Shown: positions 1 through 6,674, counted from the first letter of the stretch. The stretch is DNA of 9,144 bases from Nanobdellota archaeon (GCA_030691925.1 JAUYDG010000137.1:1-9144); one strand, 5' to 3'. The notes: a model not told the origin generated them from the sequence alone. Translations and numbers: made by a program.

Positions 1-11
1 CTTTTTACCAT
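1..11 (-). CDS. Start of next ribosomal operon gene, probably eS4 (partial)
   Basis: An ATG on the minus strand follows the uL24 stop codon after three bases and opens a frame reading Met-Val-Lys before the window ends. In archaeal ribosomal operons the gene after uL24 is normally rps4e, and the tight spacing matches the rest of this operon. Identity rests on gene order alone, since three codons carry no usable similarity. Confidence 0.45.
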
Positions 12-14
12 TTT

Positions 15-407
15 TTATTTCCCACCTTTGTTCTTCCTTTCCAATACTTTCTTTCTCTTCTTGTCGTCCAGGTTAAGCTCAGTCAGCATGACGTTTGACG
101 GATGTATAGGGTAAGGGGCTTTGGAGCCGTCTTTTTTAATGTTTTCTATGCCCTCAATGTTGAGCCTTATCTTGATAAGCCTCACTTTGGTGACTTTGCC
201 ACTTCTCTTCTTAAACTGGCCCCTGAGTATCTTTACCTTGTCGCCTTCCCTCACAGACAGGCTCCTCCTGCCGTACTTCTTCCTTAATTCCTTCGAAAGG
301 GTAGCGGACATCAGGGTGTTGCGGAGATGCAAAGGCATGTTGTGCACGTACTTCCTTTGCTTCTTCGGCTTCTTGCTTGACTTCCAGCTCTTAGACCATT
401 TTTTCAT
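15..407 (-). CDS. rpl24: Large-subunit ribosomal protein uL24 (archaeal L24)
   Basis: uL24 binds 23S rRNA early in large-subunit assembly and ends up close to the peptide exit tunnel. The 130-residue product has the archaeal/eukaryotic N-terminal extension, with SKKPKKQRKY at 11-20 and the MPLHLRN and LSKELRKKYGRRS blocks at 24-50. A KOW RNA-binding motif follows at about 52-72 (VREGDKVKILRGQFKKRSGK). The C-terminus is a basic tail (KKRKKVLERKNKGGK), which is common in archaea. Length is normal for the family. The start lies one base after the uL14 stop, so expression is presumably by translational coupling within the operon. Bacterial L24 lacks the N-terminal blocks, which makes the archaeal assignment firm. 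Confidence 0.97.
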   Translation of the reverse strand: MKKWSKSWKSSKKPKKQRKYVHNMPLHLRNTLMSATLSKELRKKYGRRSLSVREGDKVKILRGQFKKRSGKVTKVRLIKIRLNIEGIENIKKDGSKAPYPIHPSNVMLTELNLDDKKRKKVLERKNKGGK

Positions 408-408
408 T

Positions 409-810
409 TTATGCGACTATCTTAGCTACTTTTGCCAGAGGCGCCCACCTTTGGACAGCCTCCTTAGCTATGACTCCCTTGAATATAGTCCCTTTCGGGT
501 TGCCTTTCGCGTCCTTAAGCACGACGGCTGCGTTGTCCTCAAACTTTATTCTCGTGCCGTCCAGCCTCCTGTACTCTTTTCTCTGCCTGACGATTACTGC
601 AAATACTACCTGCTTCCTCATGTCAGGCCTTCCTGACTTAACTGATGCGAGTATCAGGTCAGCTACTCCTGCACGCGGCACCCTGTTCTTCACACCTTTA
701 TATCTTTTTACTGATATTATCTTAAGTAGTTTAGCTCCTGAATTATCGCAAACGTCTAAATAGCTTCCATGCTGTAATGCTTTTGTGACTCTAGCTGGTA
801 CCGCTTTCAT
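409..810 (-). CDS. rpl14: Large-subunit ribosomal protein uL14
   Basis: uL14 sits on the subunit interface of the 50S particle and contributes to an intersubunit bridge and to translation-factor contacts. The 133-residue product shows the archaeal consensus throughout: MKAVPARVTKAL at the start, CDNSGAKLLKI at 21-31, AVIVRQRKEYRRLDGTRI at 71-88, FEDNAAVV at 90-97, KGNPKGTIFKGVIAKE at 102-117 and RWAPLAKVAKIVA at the end. The chosen start gives the standard archaeal N-terminus. It lies 20 nt inside the 3' end of uS17, a longer overlap than elsewhere in this operon, which implies coupled translation. Length is normal and no key block is missing. Confidence 0.98.
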   Translation of the reverse strand: MKAVPARVTKALQHGSYLDVCDNSGAKLLKIISVKRYKGVKNRVPRAGVADLILASVKSGRPDMRKQVVFAVIVRQRKEYRRLDGTRIKFEDNAAVVLKDAKGNPKGTIFKGVIAKEAVQRWAPLAKVAKIVA

Positions 811-1135
811 GTTTTATAACCTCTACCACGACAAAGTTCTTCATCTTGCTTATAGGCCTTGATTCTATGATCGTAACCTCATCATCCACCTGTGCGTTGA
901 TGCAGTCCGGATTGTGGGCTTTTACCCTTGACCTTCTCTTTTCGTAACGCTCGTACTTCTCGAGATAGAAAAGCCTAGGCCACTCGACAGTTACGGTCCT
1001 GCGCATGCCGCTCTTTATGACTTTGCCTGTGAATATCCTGCCTCGGACTTTCAAATCACCGTGAAAAGGGCAGTGCCTGTCTTCACAGCCCGTCTTGGGC
1101 TCCGGTACTTTCAATCCGATGTTCTTTGATTTCAT
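791..1135 (-). CDS. rps17: Small-subunit ribosomal protein uS17
   Basis: uS17 is a primary 16S rRNA-binding protein of the OB-fold type that helps shape the small subunit. The 114-residue product has the archaeal signature CEDRHCPFHGDLKVRGRIFTG at about 17-37, then the core strand TVTVEWPRLFYLEKYERYEKR (47-67), RVKAHNPDCINAQVDDEV (70-87) and ESRPISKMKNFVVVEV (91-106). The first ATG overlaps the Rpp29 stop codon as ATGA, and the end overlaps uL14 by 20 nt. The CxxxxCPFH stretch is standard in archaeal S17 and absent from bacterial S17. Confidence 0.97.
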   Translation of the reverse strand: MKSKNIGLKVPEPKTGCEDRHCPFHGDLKVRGRIFTGKVIKSGMRRTVTVEWPRLFYLEKYERYEKRRSRVKAHNPDCINAQVDDEVTIIESRPISKMKNFVVVEVIKHESGTS

Positions 1136-1410
1136 TTTATTCTCCTTATCTTCTTCAGCCTGTCTTCTGGTCTGCCGACGAGGACTTTGCCATCAATCTG
1201 GAAGGCCTGACCTTCGAACAGGATCTTGAGCGTGACCTGTGATTTTACCACCTTTTTTACCACGCCGTCCTTCTCTATGGACAGCATGTTTTTTGTCTCA
1301 TCTACTACCAAACCCCTCAATCCTATGAGGGACTTGTTTTCCGCGTCGATCACCTCGGCTTCCAAACCGATTATCTCCGACCTCAAGATGTCAGCCGGCT
1401 GTATTCTCAT
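1132..1410 (-). CDS. rnp1: Ribonuclease P protein component 1 (Rpp29/Pop4)
   Basis: This is the archaeal homologue of eukaryotic Rpp29/Pop4. It binds the RNase P RNA together with Rpp21 and supports removal of 5' leaders from precursor tRNAs. The 92-residue product shows the typical Sm-like core: an N-terminal helix (PADILRSEIIGLEAEV, 5-20), the SLIGLRGLVVDETKNML block (27-43), a repeated strand pattern (50-75) and the characteristic GRPEDRLKKI (79-88) near the C-terminus. Length is typical for archaea. It sits between aIF1 and uS17, the normal archaeal position, with a 2-nt gap upstream and an ATGA overlap downstream. Placement here probably keeps tRNA processing in step with ribosome synthesis; that link is inference. 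Confidence 0.96.
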   Translation of the reverse strand: MRIQPADILRSEIIGLEAEVIDAENKSLIGLRGLVVDETKNMLSIEKDGVVKKVVKSQVTLKILFEGQAFQIDGKVLVGRPEDRLKKIRRIK

Positions 1411-1412
1411 TT

Positions 1413-1721
1413 TTATCCTATCTTTATCGTGTCCGATGAAAAACCTAAAGCGACTAAAATCGCCTTTGCCTTCCGAACATGATTGCCTTGAAGCTCTATC
1501 TTCCCTTCCTTCGCTGTTCCACCGCAGGCAAGCTTGTTTTTAAGGCTTTTTGCCAAGTCCTTGATGTCGATGTCTTTTTCATCGATGCCTTCAATGATGG
1601 TTATGATCTTTCCGAACTTCCTCTTCTCGATCTTTATCCTTATCTGCTGATCTTTTTTTGCTATGGTCTCACAGACACAAAGTTCCTTTGGAAGCCCGCA
1701 TTTGGGGCAAACTTCACTCAT
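1413..1721 (-). CDS. Translation initiation factor aIF1 (SUI1 family)
   Basis: aIF1, the orthologue of eukaryotic eIF1, binds the small subunit near the P site and enforces accurate start-codon selection. The 102-residue product begins with a Cys4 zinc-ribbon-like knuckle (Cys5, Cys8, Cys15, Cys17 in CPKCGLPKELCVC). The SUI1 fold follows: IRIKIEKRKFGKIITIIEGI at about 27-46, LAKSLKNKLACGGTAKEGKI at 56-75, the ELQGNHVRKAKAIL block at 76-89 and a final GFSSDTIKIG. It overlaps the uL29 stop by ATGA and precedes Rpp29 by two bases, the usual archaeal order. Bacterial YciH-type SUI1 proteins are the alternative family, but the operon context favours aIF1. Confidence 0.96.
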   Translation of the reverse strand: MSEVCPKCGLPKELCVCETIAKKDQQIRIKIEKRKFGKIITIIEGIDEKDIDIKDLAKSLKNKLACGGTAKEGKIELQGNHVRKAKAILVALGFSSDTIKIG

Positions 1722-1972
1722 TGCTTTTTCTTTTCCTCCTCGGGTTTTTTTTCAACCTTTTTTTCTTTACTAGTTTTTTTCCTTAAGCTAAGGACCGTGA
1801 TGATTCTTGCAATGACCTTCTTGACTTCCTTCACCTTTCCAGGGCTCTCAGGCGTTGTGCCCGCCGAAATCTGGGTGTTCATCTTCATAAGCTCTTTTCT
1901 CAAATCAGTCAGTTTCTCACCCAGCTGGGTTTCGCTCATCTGCCTGAAATCGTTTTTTGTAAGTATAGCCAT
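1718..1972 (-). CDS. rpl29: Large-subunit ribosomal protein uL29
   Basis: uL29 is a small helical-hairpin protein next to uL23 at the exit of the peptide tunnel, part of the landing platform for SRP and other nascent-chain factors. The 84-residue product shows the first helix (MSETQLGEKLTDLRKELMKM, 12-31), the connecting loop with SPGKVKEVKKVIARIITVL (43-61) forming the second helix, and a Lys/Glu tail (about 65-84) beyond the usual ~65-70-residue domain. It starts two bases after uS3 and overlaps aIF1 by four bases. The charged tail resembles those on the two preceding genes, uS3 and uL22. Confidence 0.95.
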   Translation of the reverse strand: MAILTKNDFRQMSETQLGEKLTDLRKELMKMNTQISAGTTPESPGKVKEVKKVIARIITVLSLRKKTSKEKKVEKKPEEEKKKQ

Positions 1973-1974
1973 CT

Positions 1975-2730
1975 TTATTCTTCCTTCTTCCTCGTGGACT
2001 TGCCTTTCTCAGCCTTCTCCTTCTTCGGAGCAGGCTTTTTTTCTTTTACAGGCTCTTCTTTTTCTTCTTGGACCATCTCTTTCATGTCTTTAGGAACCTC
2101 TTTCAGCTCCTCCACTTTTATCTCCGGCTTTTTACCTTCCTTGATGTATATCCTGTCAGGCAGTACCACACTTGGAGGCAGTATCGAGACCTTGATGCCG
2201 ACGATGCCTGTCTTCAGCAGCGATACCACTTTCGCTTTCTGCACGTAGTTCTCTGCTATGTCGCCAGACTTTTTCATATGCCCTCCTGAGAACCTCCATC
2301 TCCTTGCCCTTGCGCTGGGGACTTTTCCGCTTATAACTATCTCAGCTCCGGTTGCCCCGGCCGCAAGTATTTTTGATAAAGTATCATAACCTACGAACTT
2401 GAACCTTTTCGTGCCAAACCTTTCAAAAGTGTAGGCTATCTGGTCTGCCACGGCCCACGGGTCAAGAAGAGGGTTTTCTACCTCACCTATTTCTATCTGA
2501 GGGTTCTCCATCTTGAACTTCTTTTTCAATACGATTGTAAGCCTCTTTATGTTCTCCCCTTTCCTGCCGACTATAAGCCCAGGCCTGGTGGTGTAGATTA
2601 TTATCTTCTCGCCCAAAGGAGTCCTTTTTATCTCTACCCTGCTGTGGCCTGCCTTGTTCAGAGTAGCTGCCACGTATTCTTGAACCTGAAATTCCCTGAG
2701 CTTGTCTGATACGAATTTCCTTTCAATCAT
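1975..2730 (-). CDS. rps3: Small-subunit ribosomal protein uS3
   Basis: uS3 lines the mRNA entry channel of the small subunit and takes part in mRNA unwinding. The 251-residue product has an N-terminal helical region (residues 1-40), a type II KH domain with the GRKG RNA-binding loop at 55-58 (RPGLIVGRKGENIKRL), and the C-terminal domain with GAEIVISGKVPSARARRWRF (128-147), GGHMKKSGD (149-157) and a final GIVGIKVSILPPSVVLPDRI stretch. Residues from about 207 onward are a low-complexity Glu/Lys/Pro tail, longer than the core needs; such tails vary between archaeal lineages. The start overlaps the uL22 stop as ATGA. Confidence 0.97.
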   Translation of the reverse strand: MIERKFVSDKLREFQVQEYVAATLNKAGHSRVEIKRTPLGEKIIIYTTRPGLIVGRKGENIKRLTIVLKKKFKMENPQIEIGEVENPLLDPWAVADQIAYTFERFGTKRFKFVGYDTLSKILAAGATGAEIVISGKVPSARARRWRFSGGHMKKSGDIAENYVQKAKVVSLLKTGIVGIKVSILPPSVVLPDRIYIKEGKKPEIKVEELKEVPKDMKEMVQEEKEEPVKEKKPAPKKEKAEKGKSTRKKEE

Positions 2731-3206
2731 TTTTTAACCTCTGCCTTCGTTTCCTTTTTCTTCTTTTCTTTCTTCTCAGCCCTTTCTTCTGCCAGCATGA
2801 ACAGGTGCGTAAACTTCATCTTAGTCCTTTTCTGCCTGCCGTAATGCCAGACGTTTGCGGACTTGTTCGGGATCACTTCCTTAAGGTACAACGCTGCTGT
2901 GTCAAGCCCTTTGTTCTGGGCGTTAACCTCTAACGATTCTAAAAGCTTAAGCACCTCGCCTGCAGACTTTTCAGGGTACCTTCCAGGGCCAACCCTTGGT
3001 GATTTATGGCTGATATCCCTCTTGTGCCTTGTGAAAGGGACTGCTCTCTTCTTGGCGATGACGTCTTCCAAAAACGCTTTTGACGCCAAAAGGCTCTTGC
3101 CCCTGATGGAATTGCAGATCTCGATAGTGTGCCTTGTCGAGACCGGAAGGTCCCTTCCGCATACCTTTGCAGTGTTTTCCTTTGCTGTGCTTTCTTTTGA
3201 TACCAT
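2727..3206 (-). CDS. rpl22: Large-subunit ribosomal protein uL22
   Basis: uL22 binds 23S rRNA domains and extends a loop into the peptide exit tunnel. The 159-residue product contains the archaeal/eukaryotic blocks CGRDLPVSTRHTIEICNSIRG (16-36), VPFTRHKRDISHK (56-68) with the following RVGPGRYPEKSAGEVLKLLESL (71-92), and ANAQ-like VNAQNKGLD (94-102). The tunnel-loop region VWHYGRQKRTKMKFTHLFMLAEE (119-141) follows, then a Lys/Glu tail to the end. The first ATG lies two bases after uS19. The short Ser/Thr/Lys N-terminal stretch before residue 14 is poorly conserved in the family, so a start a few codons inside cannot be excluded. Confidence 0.96.
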   Translation of the reverse strand: MVSKESTAKENTAKVCGRDLPVSTRHTIEICNSIRGKSLLASKAFLEDVIAKKRAVPFTRHKRDISHKSPRVGPGRYPEKSAGEVLKLLESLEVNAQNKGLDTAALYLKEVIPNKSANVWHYGRQKRTKMKFTHLFMLAEERAEKKEKKKKETKAEVKK

Positions 3207-3208
3207 TT

Positions 3209-3607
3209 TTATTTGACGCTGAACGCAGCGCTTGACTTAGTAGCTCCCACTCCAGGAGCTGAGTGCTCTACCCTCTTCCTGTTGACGGTCATCTCGCCTA
3301 GGTAGTGGCCGAGCATGTCTTCTGCGATAACAACAGGGAGGAATTCCTTCCCGTTATAGACGAGTATCTTAAGCCCTATCATCTCAGGGAGTATCACTAT
3401 GTCCCTGCAGTGGGTCCTTATGACTTTCTGGTACTTTCCTTCGTTAGCCTTCTTTACCTTTATCAGCAGTTTTTTCTGAGCGTCGGTGAATCCCCTTGTC
3501 AAAGTCCTTCTTTGCCTTGCTGGTATAAGCTTGGCGAAGTCTTTCAAATCCATCTTCTTGACCTCTTCGACAGTCTTCCCATGAAACGTGAATATTTTTT
3601 GTACCAT
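3209..3607 (-). CDS. rps19: Small-subunit ribosomal protein uS19
   Basis: uS19 lies in the head of the small subunit with uS13 and contacts the A-site region. The 132-residue product carries the archaeal extension at its N-terminus (FTFHGKTVEEVKKMDLKDFAKLIPARQRRTL at 6-36) and the universal core THCRDIVILPEMIGLKILVYNGKEF (65-89) and EDMLGHYLGEMTVNRKRVEH (96-115), ending in GVGATKSSAAFSVK. Length fits archaeal homologues, which are longer than bacterial ones of about 90 residues. It is one base downstream of uL2 and two bases upstream of uL22. Confidence 0.97.
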   Translation of the reverse strand: MVQKIFTFHGKTVEEVKKMDLKDFAKLIPARQRRTLTRGFTDAQKKLLIKVKKANEGKYQKVIRTHCRDIVILPEMIGLKILVYNGKEFLPVVIAEDMLGHYLGEMTVNRKRVEHSAPGVGATKSSAAFSVK

Positions 3608-3608
3608 T

Positions 3609-4334
3609 TTATCGCCTTCTTCCAGTTCTCCTTGCTCTTATAAGACCAACATTCCTTCCAGGAGGAGCTCCTACCGGAGGAATCTTGGACTTGCCAACGT
3701 GCCTTCCTCTTCCGCTGCCGAACGGATGATCTACTGCGTTCATGGCAACGCCTGAGGTTCGTGGATATAATTTGTTGCGAGCGCGCATCAGGTGATACCT
3801 CTTCCCTGCCTTCATGAAAGGCTTTTCATTTCTTCCTGCACCTGCTATCAGGCCTACAGTCGCCCTGCAGTCTGCGCAGAACTCCTTCTGCTTCTTCGAC
3901 GGAAGCCTTACTACTGTCTTGTCGCCCATCTGAGAAACGACTATGGCTATGCCGCCTGAGACTCTGGCAAACTTACCGCCGTCGCCAGGATGGGACTCTA
4001 CATTATATACCTCCGTCCCTTCCGGGATGCTCCTCAAAGGCAGCGTGTTGCCTGCCTTCATGACCGCTTTCGCGCCTGAAGAGACTGTGTCGTTAACCCT
4101 CATCCCCAAAGAAGCGGCTATCAGTATTTCCTCACTATTATCATACTTAATCTTTGCAAGAGGTGCCGAGTGGCCAGGGCAGTGCACCAGGTCAACTACT
4201 CTTCCATTGATAGAAGAGCTCTTCTCAACATCATCATACTTCCTGTGCTCTATCTTTCCCCTATTCTTGTGGCTAAACGCCCTGTAGGTGAATGACCCTT
4301 TTCCACGTGCCTGAGTTATAAGCCTTTTTCCCAT
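3609..4334 (-). CDS. rpl2: Large-subunit ribosomal protein uL2
   Basis: uL2 is one of the primary 23S rRNA-binding proteins, close to the peptidyl-transferase centre and needed for subunit association. The 241-residue product contains the N-terminal GKGSFTYRAFSHKNRGK (11-27), the OB-fold region to about 85, and the SH3-like part with HPGDGGKFARVSGG (115-128). The highly conserved C-terminal segment is GVAMNAVDHPFGSGRGRHVGK (195-215), in which Asp202-His203 align with the Asp-His pair studied in bacterial L2. Pro-to-Ala and His-to-Phe relative to the bacterial motif (MNPVDHPHGGG) are normal for archaea. It begins one base after the uL23 stop. Confidence 0.98.
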   Translation of the reverse strand: MGKRLITQARGKGSFTYRAFSHKNRGKIEHRKYDDVEKSSSINGRVVDLVHCPGHSAPLAKIKYDNSEEILIAASLGMRVNDTVSSGAKAVMKAGNTLPLRSIPEGTEVYNVESHPGDGGKFARVSGGIAIVVSQMGDKTVVRLPSKKQKEFCADCRATVGLIAGAGRNEKPFMKAGKRYHLMRARNKLYPRTSGVAMNAVDHPFGSGRGRHVGKSKIPPVGAPPGRNVGLIRARRTGRRR

Positions 4335-4335
4335 C

Positions 4336-4599
4336 TTATACTAGCCCCATCTGAGTTGCTACGTCCAGGGCCGGAGTCTCTGCAGACAGCTTGAGGTAAG
4401 CCTTTTTCCTGCCCTTGGTGTCTATCATGGTGTTTACACTTTCCACCTTGACCTTGAACATGTCCTGGACCGCCTTTTTTATCTCTGGTTTCGTAGCGCT
4501 CTTGTCTACTATGAATATGAGCTTGTTCTCGGCTTCCATCAGCCTTACTGCCTTTTCCGTCGCCAAAGGGTGCTTGACTATCTGGTAAGCGTCTTTCAT
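4336..4599 (-). CDS. rpl23: Large-subunit ribosomal protein uL23
   Basis: uL23 sits at the tunnel exit and is the main docking site for SRP and nascent-chain chaperones. The 87-residue product shows IVKHPLATEKAVRLMEAENKL (7-27), TKPEIKKAVQDMFKVKVESVNT (36-57), and GRKKAYLKLSAETPALDVATQMGLV to the end, all standard for archaeal L23. The start overlaps the uL4 stop as ATGA and has a good Shine-Dalgarno (GGGAGG) about eight bases upstream inside the uL4 gene, so initiation is both SD-driven and coupled. A longer frame on the same strand across this gene is a shadow. Confidence 0.96.
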   Translation of the reverse strand: MKDAYQIVKHPLATEKAVRLMEAENKLIFIVDKSATKPEIKKAVQDMFKVKVESVNTMIDTKGRKKAYLKLSAETPALDVATQMGLV

Positions 4600-5441
4600 C
4601 TCTTGCCTCCCTTAGCAGGCTTCTCCTCAACTTTTATGCCTGTGAAAAGCTTCTCCTTGTCTAACCTTTCTATCGCCTTGTCCGTGAATATGGTAAGCCT
4701 TCCCGGCTCGTATCCTGGGGCAAGCAGTTCGGCATTGAGCGACTCGACAAGCGCCACGTCTATCCCTGGAATGTTTTTTGCAGACTGCTGCAAAGAGCAT
4801 ATCTTCGAAACGACTATCAAAGGGCCTTTTCTCGTCTTGTACTTCCTTCCCCTCATCCTTCCTTTGCCAGGCCTTATTTTTTTAACAGACGACCTTTCAA
4901 GCTCCCTGTCCAAGCCTAAGTTCAGGAGGATGCTCTTGACTTCATTTGTCCTTTTGATGTCTTCAAAGTCGGACTCTATTATGATAGGCACTTGCTTGAA
5001 GAGGTGGCCGTTCTTTTCCACGAACTCCTTCAGGCAGGTAGCCGATAACGCTGACCTTATAGCCAACCTCCTTTCTTTGGTGTTGACCTTTTGTGACCAT
5101 ACCTTTTCTGCCTTTGGCGGATGTGACCTTCTTCCTCCAACAGTGTTCGGAGCCAATGCGCCTACCCAGAAAAAGTTCCTTCCCCTTCTTGACATTATCT
5201 TTCTCGGGACTCTTGATATACCATGACCATAAGACGTCTTGTATTTTCTTCTTCTTCTTGAAAGCTTGGCAGAGTACCTCTTGCCGGCCCTAGGATATGC
5301 GCCGTACGGATGCCTCCTGTTAGCTTGAATAGCCAAGACCGCCCTCTTGACGACATCCGGCCTTATCTCTTCGCCGAACTGCTCAGGAAGCTCTACGCTC
5401 CTTACCTTCTCTCCTTGTATGTTTAAAACGTCTGCTTTCAT
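4596..5441 (-). CDS. rpl4: Large-subunit ribosomal protein uL4
   Basis: uL4 binds 23S rRNA domain I and sends an extended loop into the peptide exit tunnel. The 281-residue product follows the archaeal pattern: an N-terminal strand (ADVLNIQGEKVRSVELPEQF, 3-22), RPDVVKRAVLAIQANRRHPYG (27-47), and the basic tunnel loop with KLSRRRRKYKTSYGHGISRVP and GGRRSHPPKAEKVWSQKVNTKERRLAIRSALSA (59-134). The C-terminal Rossmann-like half contains GKGRMRGRKYKTRKGPLIVV (192-211) and a final tail EEKPAKGGKR. It overlaps uL3 by four bases and has no clear Shine-Dalgarno, so it probably relies on coupling to uL3. Bacterial L4 is shorter. Confidence 0.97.
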   Translation of the reverse strand: MKADVLNIQGEKVRSVELPEQFGEEIRPDVVKRAVLAIQANRRHPYGAYPRAGKRYSAKLSRRRRKYKTSYGHGISRVPRKIMSRRGRNFFWVGALAPNTVGGRRSHPPKAEKVWSQKVNTKERRLAIRSALSATCLKEFVEKNGHLFKQVPIIIESDFEDIKRTNEVKSILLNLGLDRELERSSVKKIRPGKGRMRGRKYKTRKGPLIVVSKICSLQQSAKNIPGIDVALVESLNAELLAPGYEPGRLTIFTDKAIERLDKEKLFTGIKVEEKPAKGGKR

Positions 5442-6397
5442 TGTTTAGAGCTTAAGCTTATCGAATCTATCGTGTATTGAGGCGGCTTCACCAATGCCCG
5501 GGTGGGCTCTGTGAGCGTGATAAGCCTCTTCCTGGTTCCTGCAACAGAACCTTTGACCATAACGTACTCGTTCTTGACTACGCCGTAGTTCAGGAACCCG
5601 CCTTTGACTGCTATTTCTTTTGGATCATTACCTATCTTTACGACCAGCTTGTTGTGCTCAGTCCTGAGGTGGAATCCCATCTTGCCGGCATGGGCTACCC
5701 TGAAGTCCACCCTGTTCGGGTGCCACGAACCCAAAGTGGCAGGACCTCTCTTGGTCTTTTCCGCCTTGTGCTGCCTTATCCTGACACCGAACCTTTTTAC
5801 AGGACCCTGAGTGCCTTTTGCTTTTGACACTGAATGAGTATCGACGAACTGGCCCTCCTTGAGAACATCCGTCACCTTTATCTCCTTGTCTAACAGCCCT
5901 AATGCGTAAGCCGCCTTTTCCTTTACGTCCTTTCCGCCTATGCCGAGCTCGAACAGCTCAGGCGTCTTCTTCAGACTAACCATGTTAGGCTGGGTGTAAA
6001 CTGCGAGCCTTACGATATCGAAATCCTCCGGCTGCTTCCCTTCCTTCTTCGAAGGGATTACTTTCCTTCTTATGTGCTTGTCAAAGTTTTTTGCAAAGAT
6101 CTCAGAAACGAGCTTGTGGCCGTTAACAGTTTTTTTGTAGAATCTCAGAGAATAAGGCCTTAAAGGAGGGCATTCGATGATGGTGACAGGACAAAATATT
6201 GTCTCCCCTTTTGTCATTGAGTTAGGAGAATTATCATCAACCATAACGTGAGTCATGCCTGCCTTGTAGCCGGCGAAGCCTAAAAGCTTGGTCTCATTAA
6301 TATTAGACCATATCTTTATCCGCGCATAGGGCCTTCTAGCTCTGCATCTCGGCCAAAACTGCATGCTTCCCCGTCTCGGATTACGTATATTTCCCAT
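5438..6397 (-). CDS. rpl3: Large-subunit ribosomal protein uL3, first gene of the operon
   Basis: uL3 initiates large-subunit assembly and reaches toward the peptidyl-transferase centre through its basic loop. The 319-residue product has the archaeal N-terminus (NPRRGSMQFWPRCRARR at 6-22), GFAGYKAGMTHVMV (40-53), the EGQFVDTHSVSKAKGTQGPVKRFG block (181-204) and the central RGPATLGSWHPNRVDFRVAHAGKMGFH region (217-243), ending with the GGFLNYGVV and KGSVAGTRKRLITLTEPTRA strands. It is slightly shorter than the usual 330-350 residues of archaeal L3. An AGGA-containing stretch 12-15 bases before the ATG could serve as a weak Shine-Dalgarno. No operon-proximal uS10 or other intact gene lies upstream, so the transcript probably begins in the region just to the right. 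Confidence 0.98.
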   Translation of the reverse strand: MGNIRNPRRGSMQFWPRCRARRPYARIKIWSNINETKLLGFAGYKAGMTHVMVDDNSPNSMTKGETIFCPVTIIECPPLRPYSLRFYKKTVNGHKLVSEIFAKNFDKHIRRKVIPSKKEGKQPEDFDIVRLAVYTQPNMVSLKKTPELFELGIGGKDVKEKAAYALGLLDKEIKVTDVLKEGQFVDTHSVSKAKGTQGPVKRFGVRIRQHKAEKTKRGPATLGSWHPNRVDFRVAHAGKMGFHLRTEHNKLVVKIGNDPKEIAVKGGFLNYGVVKNEYVMVKGSVAGTRKRLITLTEPTRALVKPPQYTIDSISLSSKQ

Positions 6398-6416
6398 TTT
6401 ATATCAAATCCTTTTC

Positions 6417-6572
6417 TTACATGCCTGAAAATTTTTCTTCAAGCAGCAACCTAAAGACATCTGGTTGCACTCGCCTTTCAGAATCAGACGGCTGTATCTT
6501 ATTAAATAAGCCCAACGCTGAGCCTATTTCGTTTTTATCAGTAGGGTTGAGAATTTTTAGGATTTTAGGGAT
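6417..6572 (-). pseudogene. Possible 3' remnant of a truncated gene upstream of uL3
   Basis: A minus-strand frame stays open for 51 codons and stops 19 nt before uL3. Read through, it gives a plausible protein end: IPKILKILNPTDKNEIGSAL followed by GLFNKIQPSDSERRVQPDVF and RLLLEEKFSGM. It has no ATG near its 5' end; the only ATG is the last sense codon. It begins after an in-frame TAA at 6573-6575. Most of it has the higher-GC codon use of the ribosomal genes, and the surrounding composition becomes AT-rich just where it would continue upstream. This looks like the C-terminal end of an operon gene cut by rearrangement. I do not recognise the family. A short real gene from an internal TTG or GTG, or mere 5' leader, are alternatives. 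Confidence 0.4.
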
Positions 6573-6580
6573 TTATAAAT
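6571..6580 (-). promoter_or_regulatory. TATA-like box, candidate promoter of the ribosomal operon
   Basis: ATTTATAAAT is a palindromic match to an archaeal TATA box. On the minus strand it would place a transcription start about 25-27 bases downstream, near 6548, giving uL3 a leader of about 150 nt. No convincing BRE purine run precedes it. As the word is palindromic, orientation is set only by the neighbouring genes. Confidence 0.4.
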
Positions 6581-6616
6581 GTTACGGTAGAAATTGATTT
6601 TGTGGTTTATGTAAAT

Positions 6617-6629
6617 CCTTAATGTAAGG
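6617..6629. repeat. Small perfect inverted repeat
   Basis: CCTTA-ATG-TAAGG forms a five-base-pair stem with a three-base loop in the centre of the divergent region. It could be a short operator half-site pair, but a palindrome this short occurs easily by chance in AT-rich DNA. Confidence 0.3.
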
Positions 6630-6648
6630 TTAATCGTTACCAAAGTGC

Positions 6649-6672
6649 ACGTAAGTAAGGCTTATACGTAAG
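6649..6672 (+). repeat. Direct repeat ACGTAAG, two copies 17 bp apart
   Basis: ACGTAAG occurs at 6649-6655 and 6666-6672, directly upstream of the TATA-like box of the first plus-strand gene, and a further GTAAG lies at 6624. The position would suit an activator or operator site. Significance is unproven. Confidence 0.3.
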
Positions 6673-6674
6673 AC

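Noticed and set aside
121..636. 171-codon plus-strand frame across uL24 and uL14
   Set aside because: It lies opposite two strongly conserved ribosomal genes and has no recognisable features; it is an antisense shadow.
1479..2093. 204-codon plus-strand frame rich in Phe, Leu and Ser that looks membrane-like
   Set aside because: It is antisense to aIF1, uL29 and the uS3 tail. Antisense of Lys/Glu-rich codons gives Phe/Leu/Ser runs, so the hydrophobicity is an artefact.
3609..4334. Apparent loss of conserved residues in the uL2 HPHGGG motif
   Set aside because: HPF in place of HPH is the normal archaeal form, so it is not a defect.
4316..4630. 104-codon minus-strand frame overlapping uL23
   Set aside because: It is in another frame of the clear uL23 gene and has unnatural low-complexity composition.
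4570..5226. 218-codon plus-strand frame
   Set aside because: It is antisense to uL4, with no matching motifs.
6421..6597. 58-codon plus-strand frame starting with ATG in the divergent region
   Set aside because: It is antisense to the more coding-like minus-strand frame, has no ribosome-binding site or TATA-like box at a suitable distance, and its composition looks random.
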